Shown: piece after piece, positions 1 to 6,511 of the stretch
Layout: each line of letters opens with the position of its first letter
How positions within the stretch are numbered: the stretch's first letter is position 1
NCBI GenBank assembly: GCA_047605645.1
Contig: JASGFJ010000012.1
Location: 1 to 64,000, forward strand
Length of the DNA: 64,000 bases
Source: UBA1309 sp047605645
Lineage (GTDB): Bacteria > Bacteroidota > Bacteroidia > Bacteroidales > Dysgonomonadaceae
Direction of reading: 5' to 3'
Position numbers and translations under genes: made by a program
Notes under the pieces: generated by a model
Database searches by the model: none
What the model was told of the DNA's origin: nothing
What the model saw: the letters and a program-made list of their open reading frames with translations, nothing else

Positions 1-89
1 CGGTTAATTATTTACTCGTTGGTTTTCCGATTACACGGTTCAACAATTAAACAATTTTATAATGAATGAAGCAAACTAACAATAAACAA

Positions 90-1205
90 ATGAAAATACT
101 TCAACTAGGTAAGTTTTACCCTATTCGAGGAGGTGTTGAAAAGGTGATGTACGATCTGATGATTGGATTGTCGCAGGAAGGTGTATTCTGTGATATGCTT
201 TGTGCTACCACAGAAGGACATCCGGGAGGGGAATTACTTATAAATAATTTTGGCAAAGTAGTTGCTATTCCCACCAAAATCAAACTTGCCGCAACGATGA
301 TTGCCCCCGGCATGATAACCTGGTTGAGGAAGAATGCACGATTTTATGATATCATTCACATTCATCATCCCGATCCGATGGCTTGTCTGGCATTGTATTG
401 TTCAGGCTACAAAGGAAAAGTGGTTTTGCACTGGCACAGTGACATTCTCAAGCAGAAGACCTTGTTGAAATTTTATTCACCTCTTCTGAATTGGATGATT
501 CGCCGGGCAGATCTGATATTAGGCACTAGTCCGGTATATGTCAAGGAATCCCCTTTTCTTGCGCATGTGCAGGCGAAAATAGATTTTTTACCGATAGGTG
601 TAGACCCGGTGGTGGCGGACTCCAAAGAGGTACGTAAAATCCGAGACCGCTATCACGGAAAAAAGATTGTTTTCAGTCTGGGACGTTTGGTTGCATACAA
701 AGGCTATGAATATCTGGTGAAAGCGGCAGTGCACCTTCCCGACGATTATATGGTTGTTATTGGAGGAACAGGCCCTTTGCTAGAACCCCTTCGGAGTTTA
801 ATAGAAGAATTGGGGGTAAGTCGGAAAGTGGAATTAATAGGTTTTGTCAGTGATGAAGAGCTGCCTGCTTATTTTCATGCCTGTGACCTCTTCTGTTTGA
901 GTTCCGTATTGAAAACAGAAGCCTTCGCTATTGTCCAGATAGAAGCCATGTCTTGTGGAAAACCTGTTGTCTCTACCCGTATTCCCGGATCAGGAGTAAG
1001 CTGGGTAAATCAGCATAAGCTTTCCGGATTGACGGTCGAACCGGGTGATGATTTAGCATTAGCTGAAGCTTTCGTGCAAATTTTAAATGATTCTGATTTT
1101 TATCAAAATTTATCCCAAGGAGCAACAGCCAGGTTTGAATCTTATTTTACGGCTCAAGAGATGATTAAGCAGTGTATGGTAAGGTATAATCAATTATTTA
1201 AATAA
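90..1205 (+). CDS. GT4-family glycosyltransferase
   Basis: A 371-residue glycosyltransferase with the GT-B layout of family GT4. The N-terminal acceptor domain begins LGKFYPIRGGVEKV, and the C-terminal nucleotide-sugar domain carries SLGRLVAYKGYE followed by the E-x7-E region EAFAIVQIEAMSCGKPVV. These are typical of retaining glycosyltransferases that add one sugar during surface-polysaccharide assembly on a lipid carrier. An in-frame ATG at 66 would add eight polar residues (KQTNNKQ). The ATG at 90 is preferred because the Rossmann strand MKILQLGKF begins there; no clear Shine-Dalgarno is visible at either. It stands just upstream of export genes on the same strand, so a role in exopolysaccharide synthesis is inferred. 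The donor and acceptor sugars cannot be told from the sequence. Confidence 0.88.
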   Translation: MKILQLGKFYPIRGGVEKVMYDLMIGLSQEGVFCDMLCATTEGHPGGELLINNFGKVVAIPTKIKLAATMIAPGMITWLRKNARFYDIIHIHHPDPMACLALYCSGYKGKVVLHWHSDILKQKTLLKFYSPLLNWMIRRADLILGTSPVYVKESPFLAHVQAKIDFLPIGVDPVVADSKEVRKIRDRYHGKKIVFSLGRLVAYKGYEYLVKAAVHLPDDYMVVIGGTGPLLEPLRSLIEELGVSRKVELIGFVSDEELPAYFHACDLFCLSSVLKTEAFAIVQIEAMSCGKPVVSTRIPGSGVSWVNQHKLSGLTVEPGDDLALAEAFVQILNDSDFYQNLSQGATARFESYFTAQEMIKQCMVRYNQLFK

Positions 1206-1272
1206 AATAACAACTTAAAATATTATTTTTGAGAGATTTTTTGTTAATTTGTAAATTATGGTGTTCCATTAA

Positions 1273-1302
1273 ATGAAAACTACAGTGTGGTGCGCGCAGT
1301 AA
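1273..1302 (+). other. Possible 9-codon leader ORF upstream of the S26 peptidase
   Basis: An ATG at 1273 opens a nine-codon frame (MKTTVWCAQ) ending with TAA. It overlaps the GTG start of the next gene in another frame. It could be a translational coupling leader or simply chance; only the position and overlap support it. Confidence 0.2.
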
Positions 1303-1760
1303 AGAAATTATCTAATGAGCTTTTTTTTCGGGAAGCTATTTCCTTTCTGAAAGAAAATAAAAAAATTTGGATTCCTGTAAAAGGAAGAAGCATGTTGCCG
1401 TTTTTATTTACAGGAGATAAAGTCCTTTTGTGTCCGACAAACGGGTATACTTTTCGGGTAGGAGATATTGTATTGGCCGATACGGATAGTGGAATTGTGT
1501 TACATCGGATACTTAGCATTCATAATGAAACGATTTATCTTCAGGGAGATGGGAATCTGAAAAGAATTGAAAAAACAGTTGTTCAGCAGATATATGGATA
1601 TGTCTCGTTGACAATAAAGAACGGAAAAGAAGTGTCTGAACAGTCGGGAATCTCCATGTTCAAAGCGAGAATCTGGAGAATACTCAGACCTGTTCGCAGA
1701 TATTTATTATTTATTTATCGCATTTTTAATAAAAAAACACAAACTGAAAATGAAGCTTAA
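1287..1760 (+). CDS. S26/S24-like peptidase (ER-type signal peptidase fold)
   Basis: A 157-residue protein of the signal-peptidase-like S24/S26 group. The nucleophile motif is GRSMLPFL (Ser35), followed by GDKVLL and then GDIVLADTDSGIVLHRI. The second catalytic position is His (about residue 73), as in the Sec11/SipW type, not the Lys of ordinary bacterial LepB. There is no clear N-terminal membrane anchor, and the C-terminal tail is basic and moderately hydrophobic. The start is GTG; a second GTG follows at once. The 3' end overlaps the PqqD-like gene by 11 bases, which implies coupled translation. In its context with a PqqD-like protein, kinase and ABC exporter, the likely job is leader-peptide removal from a small peptide substrate, but no substrate gene is visible. 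Confidence 0.8.
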   Translation: MVRAVKKLSNELFFREAISFLKENKKIWIPVKGRSMLPFLFTGDKVLLCPTNGYTFRVGDIVLADTDSGIVLHRILSIHNETIYLQGDGNLKRIEKTVVQQIYGYVSLTIKNGKEVSEQSGISMFKARIWRILRPVRRYLLFIYRIFNKKTQTENEA

Positions 1761-2019
1761 AGAAAATTTAATCCTTCGCCACGTTGGAACCGATTACATT
1801 GTTGTCGATCCAAGTGTTGATGAAGTAGATATGACAAAGATTTATTCGTTTAATGATTCTGCTGCCTGGTTATGGGAAAAGCTGCAGCAGGTGGAATTTA
1901 CGGAAGATAGTGCCGCTGTTGCCTTAATGGCCTATTATGATGTGGAAAGAGAGCAAGCATTAAGTGATGTGAAGCAAATCATAGACTTTTTTAAGCGAGA
2001 AGGTTTTCTCGACGAATAA
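1750..2019 (+). CDS. PqqD-family protein (RiPP recognition element)
   Basis: An 89-residue PqqD-like protein. It has the usual order: short beta strands (LILRHVGTDYIVVDP), then the helical stretch with SFNDSAAWLWEKL, then a C-terminal helix DVKQIIDFFKREGFLDE. Proteins of this family form the winged-helix RRE domain, which binds leader peptides of ribosomally made, modified peptides and hands them to tailoring enzymes. The length is normal for a stand-alone RRE. It overlaps the peptidase gene upstream and is three bases from the nucleotidyltransferase gene downstream. In Bacteroidetes such genes also occur in polysaccharide loci, where their partner is unknown, so peptide binding here is inference. 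Confidence 0.85.
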   Translation: MKLKENLILRHVGTDYIVVDPSVDEVDMTKIYSFNDSAAWLWEKLQQVEFTEDSAAVALMAYYDVEREQALSDVKQIIDFFKREGFLDE

Positions 2020-2022
2020 TAA

Positions 2023-3129
2023 ATGGAGAACACTCAGGTCTTTGAGGCTTTTTTAGTCCTTCTTCGATCCGGACTCTGGGGAACCCCTGCTTCGGCAGAT
2101 TGTTTCCCTCTTACAAAAACGGATTGGGAAGAATTGTATGATATGTCCAATAAACAAACATTGTTGGGTATAATATACGACGGCATACTTACGCTTCCTC
2201 CAGAGCTGTTTCCTCCGCGTGAACTTGTATATAGGTGGACTGCAATAGTATCCGGCATTGAGGTACGCAATGAAGAAATGAATGCGGAAGTAGGAAAATT
2301 AGCTTTTCTTTTTTCACAAAAAGGGCTACGTGCGATATTGTTGAAAGGACAAGGCGTTGCTGCCTGTTATACAATTCCGGAGCACCGTATTTGTGGAGAC
2401 ATGGATTGGAATTTCCCGATATCAGGAGATTTTGATGGGGCTAATAAAATGATTGCTGCTTCTAATAAAGGACTAAAGTTTTCTCCGGGTTTCAGTGCCG
2501 AGTATCATTGGGGAAAATTCTATTCAGAGCATCATTTAAGAATGGTGGACGTTCATAGTCCATTTGGCAATTATTATATAAAGCGTCTTATTCATTCTGA
2601 ATTGAAAGGTACGAATGAAATGAATATGGGAGGACAAAGAGTAGAGGTGCCTTCTCCTTTATTAAATTGTTTGTGCGTCAATATGCATATATTGAAACAT
2701 TTTCTTTCATTTGGAATAGGATTGCGGCAATTGTGCGATGCAGCTCGTGTTTATTACACTTCAGTAGAGGAGATAGATGGCGCTCGGCTAGAAAAAGCAT
2801 ACAAAAAATTGGGCGTAATGCGATGGATTCAGGTATTACATCAGGTTTTGGTCGACTACTTAGGTTTGCCTGAGGAATATCTTCCTTTCCCATTGAAAAG
2901 GAAAACAGATGTGTCATGGATGTTGAATGAGGTATTGATAGGGGGAAACTTTGGGTTTAATGACACCCGTTTTGGCTCTGCAGAGAATTATGCCTCGGGG
3001 CGAAGACCGAAACGTTATTCGCAATTGTTTCATCGTTTTGTACTGAATTTTCGTTATGCACCCATGGAAGCTGTATTTTTTCCTTTGGTGCAGTTTTATT
3101 CTGGTATTTTGAGTAAATTCAAAAAGTGA
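2023..3129 (+). CDS. NTP_transf_5-family nucleotidyltransferase
   Basis: A 368-residue protein resembling the NTP_transf_5 (uncharacterised nucleotidyltransferase) family. The diagnostic region is LLKGQGVAACYTIPEHR followed by GDMDW (residues about 106-129), where the Asp pair of GDMD would bind metal and nucleotide. The rest is mostly alpha-helical and ends in a basic tail. Members occur with HprK-like kinases in lasso-peptide clusters, where they are thought to extend a phosphorylated peptide end; the same pairing is seen here. Its stop codon overlaps the GTG start of the ABC gene in a GTGA junction. The substrate is unknown, and a tailoring role on a peptide or a glycan is inferred from neighbours only. 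Confidence 0.78.
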   Translation: MENTQVFEAFLVLLRSGLWGTPASADCFPLTKTDWEELYDMSNKQTLLGIIYDGILTLPPELFPPRELVYRWTAIVSGIEVRNEEMNAEVGKLAFLFSQKGLRAILLKGQGVAACYTIPEHRICGDMDWNFPISGDFDGANKMIAASNKGLKFSPGFSAEYHWGKFYSEHHLRMVDVHSPFGNYYIKRLIHSELKGTNEMNMGGQRVEVPSPLLNCLCVNMHILKHFLSFGIGLRQLCDAARVYYTSVEEIDGARLEKAYKKLGVMRWIQVLHQVLVDYLGLPEEYLPFPLKRKTDVSWMLNEVLIGGNFGFNDTRFGSAENYASGRRPKRYSQLFHRFVLNFRYAPMEAVFFPLVQFYSGILSKFKK

Positions 3130-4760
3130 AATACAGACAACTAAAAGGGCAGGTAGCTTGGGCCTGGAGGCAGACTTCAGATTATCGGATCAGGATATTT
3201 TTATATATCCTGCTGGAAGTTCTGAATCTAATCTGTTCTCTTGCATTTGTTTATTTTTCGAAAAAAGCAGTGGATGAAGCAGTGAAAAACCCAACCGGAA
3301 ATTTTCTGGAAAGTCTTTTGCTCATGGTGATCTTTATTGCTTTCGGGATAGGATTCGGCTTAATGTCTTCCTGGATCAGCGAAAATATAAAAATGAGAAT
3401 GACTGTAAAGCTTCAGGCTTCATTAATGGATGCACAGATGAACGCCGTGTGGAAACAATCAAAGAAATGGCATACCGGAGATTTGCTTGTCCGCATGAAC
3501 TCCGACTGTGATGAGGTTGTACAGATGTTATCGTATTCGATTCCGACATTTTTTGTCACCTCTTTAAAGTTGATTGCATCGATAGGCTTTTTATGGACTA
3601 TGGATCCTGCTTTGGCATGGATGCTGCTGTGTGTGTCTCCGCTGTTTTTGTTTTCAAAAATATATTATAAAAAAATACGCCGGCTGAATCAGGATGTGAA
3701 AAGAACTCAAAGTTCTTTGGGTACGATTATGCAGGAAAATCTGAAAAACAGACTTCTTATCCGGGCTCTTCAGGCCGGAGGTGTTTGTAAAAAGCGTTTT
3801 CATGTAATTCAGGCGAATTTATTCGATTTGAGAAAAAAACAATTGAATTTTTTTGTTTCTACCCAGGGGATTATTAAATATGCATTTAACGGAGGATACC
3901 TTCTGGCATTTATTTGGGGTGTCTACAGATTGTATCTGCATGAAATTACATTTGGAACAATGACGGCGTTCCTGCAACTGGTCAGTCGGATTCAAATGCC
4001 TTTGCTGGCGATGATAGCTTTTGTACCGGCTGCCATCCGGAGTTTAAATTCCATGGATCGGCTAAAGGATTTATTGAATGAAGAAGTAGAGAAAGAGGTG
4101 AAACCTCTTCTGGTTTCCGGTATGGAGCAAGTTGTTCTTAAAGATGTATCTTTTCGATATGAAGAACAAGAGGTATTAAGCCATTTTGATGCTGTGTTTA
4201 GAATCGGGCAACCGACAGCTCTTGTTGGCGGTAGCGGAAGGGGTAAAACAACAATTATCCGGCTGCTTTTGGCTATGTTTAGCCCGGAAAAAGGGGAGGT
4301 GCTGATTGAAAATTCAAAAAATGAGAAAATTTCGGTAACACCCTCTACGCGATTGAATTTTGCGTATGTACCTCAGGGAAATTCTCTTTTTAGCGGAACT
4401 ATTCGTGAAAATCTTCTGATGGGGAATCCGGCAGCGTCTGAGGAAAAGATACTAGAGGTGTTGCACGTAGTTTCAGCTGAATTTGTAGAACAGTTGCCCG
4501 ATGGATTGAACCACGTGATTGGGGAATCCGGATTAGGCCTTTCGGAAGGACAAGCGCAGCGGATTGCCATCGCAAGAGCGTTGTTGCAGGATAAAACAAC
4601 TGTTTGGCTCTTTGACGAAGTTACTTCTGCTTTGGATAAAAAAAACTCAGGTAGAATTATAGAACGATTGATAGAAGCCGGAAAAGACAAAATAATAATT
4701 TTTGTAACTCATGATATGGATTTAGCTCGACAATGCTCTTTGCTGATTCCCATTGATTGA
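3126..4760 (+). CDS. ABC exporter (fused permease and ATPase)
   Basis: A 544-residue half-transporter with an N-terminal transmembrane domain (about six helices, residues 20-320) and a C-terminal nucleotide-binding domain. The Walker A loop is GGSGRGKTT (near residue 373), the signature LSEGQ (near 471), the Walker B LFDEVTSALD and the H-loop VTHD. The Walker B Glu is present, so the ATPase should be active. There is no N-terminal C39 peptidase domain, consistent with a separate peptidase (the S26-like gene) doing any leader cleavage. The start is GTG, chosen because it overlaps the upstream stop by four bases. It probably works as a homodimer. Peptide export fits the RiPP-like neighbours, while lipid or glycan export is an alternative. 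Confidence 0.88.
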   Translation: MKYRQLKGQVAWAWRQTSDYRIRIFLYILLEVLNLICSLAFVYFSKKAVDEAVKNPTGNFLESLLLMVIFIAFGIGFGLMSSWISENIKMRMTVKLQASLMDAQMNAVWKQSKKWHTGDLLVRMNSDCDEVVQMLSYSIPTFFVTSLKLIASIGFLWTMDPALAWMLLCVSPLFLFSKIYYKKIRRLNQDVKRTQSSLGTIMQENLKNRLLIRALQAGGVCKKRFHVIQANLFDLRKKQLNFFVSTQGIIKYAFNGGYLLAFIWGVYRLYLHEITFGTMTAFLQLVSRIQMPLLAMIAFVPAAIRSLNSMDRLKDLLNEEVEKEVKPLLVSGMEQVVLKDVSFRYEEQEVLSHFDAVFRIGQPTALVGGSGRGKTTIIRLLLAMFSPEKGEVLIENSKNEKISVTPSTRLNFAYVPQGNSLFSGTIRENLLMGNPAASEEKILEVLHVVSAEFVEQLPDGLNHVIGESGLGLSEGQAQRIAIARALLQDKTTVWLFDEVTSALDKKNSGRIIERLIEAGKDKIIIFVTHDMDLARQCSLLIPID

Positions 4761-4778
4761 ATAAAGTTGAAAAGATTC

Positions 4779-5723
4779 ATGTCTAATAAAGTAAAATATT
4801 GTGATTATTATTATCAGGTCGCAGAACACGGATGTAAACTTAGTCTTCCGGCATCTGTTGAGCCGCATAACCTGATTCCGAGTGGAGAGCCGTTTCGGGT
4901 TCAGCCGACTTCGGATGACTTGGTTATCTGTTCCATGACTGTTCATGATGAGAAATGGCAAAATGATGCACACGAACACTTCGTCCTGCTGAATCATGCA
5001 GAAGAGTTATTAGATGCGCAAGTGTGGATTTACGAATCAGAATCTGCTTATCTAATCAAGCATTGTTATGATTCAGGGAAATTTATATGTCATTTATTTT
5101 GTAATAAAGATTTCTCAGAATCAAAGGCTTTTGTACCTTTGGATAATTGTTATTCAGGTCTGGCTATGACATGCATGTTTATGATCGCTTTTTCTCAAAC
5201 AGCGGTTTTACATAATACGGTGCTGGTTCATGCCTCGGTTGTGGTGAATGAACAGACAGGATATGCTTTTCTCGGAAAAAGCGGAACAGGTAAAAGTACA
5301 CACAGCCGGTTGTGGTTGAAGAATATACCCGGAACCTGGCTGTTGAATGATGACAATCCTGCAGTCAGAGTAGGTGACGATGGAGCTGTATATATATACG
5401 GAACACCGTGGAGTGGGAAAACTCCTTGTTATAAAAATGAAAAGGTGGTTCTCGGTGCCTTCGTAAAACTCGTTCAGGCCCCTGTGAATGAGATATACCG
5501 TCTGGATGGACTGAACGCTTTCTCCGGATTATTGCCTTCTTGTTCGTCCATGAGGTGGAATAAGAAGTTATACAATGCTCTTTGTGATATTTTAGAGAGA
5601 ATAATAGGAAAAGTGCAAGCCTTTAAATTGAATTGTCTTCCGGACGATCAGGCTGCCATACTTTCATATAATACAATAAACATAAACACGAAAGAATTAC
5701 AGAAAACAGAAGAAGATGAATAA
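4779..5723 (+). CDS. HprK-like serine kinase
   Basis: A 314-residue protein with the HPr kinase/phosphorylase fold in its C-terminal half. The P-loop is GKSGTGKST (near residue 167), followed by LLNDDNPAV, where the paired Asp match the catalytic and metal sites of HprK, and then YGTPWSGKT. The N-terminal half (residues 1-140) resembles no HprK regulatory domain known to me. Homologues in lasso-peptide clusters phosphorylate the C-terminal residue of the precursor. An upstream TTG at 4767 could add four residues; ATG 4779 is preferred. Its last eight bases overlap the start of the Wza-like gene, so the kinase is transcriptionally tied to polysaccharide export. The true phosphate acceptor is unknown, and a role in capsular control is the alternative. 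Confidence 0.8.
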   Translation: MSNKVKYCDYYYQVAEHGCKLSLPASVEPHNLIPSGEPFRVQPTSDDLVICSMTVHDEKWQNDAHEHFVLLNHAEELLDAQVWIYESESAYLIKHCYDSGKFICHLFCNKDFSESKAFVPLDNCYSGLAMTCMFMIAFSQTAVLHNTVLVHASVVVNEQTGYAFLGKSGTGKSTHSRLWLKNIPGTWLLNDDNPAVRVGDDGAVYIYGTPWSGKTPCYKNEKVVLGAFVKLVQAPVNEIYRLDGLNAFSGLLPSCSSMRWNKKLYNALCDILERIIGKVQAFKLNCLPDDQAAILSYNTININTKELQKTEEDE

Positions 5724-6507
5724 AAGTTTTTGGTTAAGTTTGATAATTTTAGTCACGGTGTTGACTTCTTGTGGCAGTCCAAACCGGATTACCTATTTCA
5801 GAGACATGGAAGCATACAGGGATTATCCGGTTATGCAGCGTAATGAAATAAAAATTCAGGAAGGGGATCGTTTGAGTATTGTGGTAGATGCTAAAAACCC
5901 CGAATTGGCTGCACCTTTCAATGTCAATCATGGAACTATCCGTATCACAAATGATGGAGATATCACTCCTACTACCGTACGGGAAGTCGAAAAGGGGTAT
6001 ATTGTGGATGCCAATGGAAATATTGAATTCCCTGTTTTGGGGAAACTGCATGTGATGGGGCTTACTCATCTTCAACTGGTCGATCTGATAAAGAACCGGT
6101 TGATTGCCGGTTCTTTTATAAAAGAGCCGATTGTCAATGTGGAACTTTTAAATTTGAAAATTCTTTTAATAGGCGAAACGGAAAATCAGGTTGTTTCTGT
6201 TCCTGATAATAAAGTGACTATTTTGGAAGCGCTAACCCGTGCAAGAGGGGTTAATAATAATGCAAAAATGAGTGAAGTGGCCGTCATTCGTGAGGAGAAC
6301 GGTGTGAGGCAAATGTATCTGGTGGATTTGAATTCCGTTAAACTATTTGATTCTCCCGTCTATTATCTGCAGCAGAATGATATTGTTTATGTGAAACCTA
6401 CTGCGGCTCCCCTGCCTCCACGTTTCAATCAAGTTTGGACCAATATCGGAATGGTATCAGGTGTTTTTAGCTTGATAGTCTCTTTGTTAATTCTTTCAAA
6501 ACAATAA
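5716..6507 (+). CDS. wza: Wza-like polysaccharide export lipoprotein
   Basis: A 263-residue outer-membrane export protein. A lipoprotein signal peptide ends in LTSC (Cys19). The polysaccharide biosynthesis/export domain follows, beginning IKIQEGDRLSIVV (near residue 47), and then an SLBB-like domain with ILLIGETENQVVSVPD and TILEALTRARGV. A hydrophobic C-terminal stretch (SGVFSLIVSLLIL) corresponds to the segment that spans the outer membrane in Wza. In this family an oligomer forms the channel through which exopolysaccharide leaves the cell, working with a Wzc-type co-polymerase, here the next gene only five bases downstream. It overlaps the upstream kinase gene. Function as a polysaccharide channel is well supported; the polymer is unknown. 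Confidence 0.93.
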   Translation: MNKSFWLSLIILVTVLTSCGSPNRITYFRDMEAYRDYPVMQRNEIKIQEGDRLSIVVDAKNPELAAPFNVNHGTIRITNDGDITPTTVREVEKGYIVDANGNIEFPVLGKLHVMGLTHLQLVDLIKNRLIAGSFIKEPIVNVELLNLKILLIGETENQVVSVPDNKVTILEALTRARGVNNNAKMSEVAVIREENGVRQMYLVDLNSVKLFDSPVYYLQQNDIVYVKPTAAPLPPRFNQVWTNIGMVSGVFSLIVSLLILSKQ

Positions 6508-6511
6508 GATT

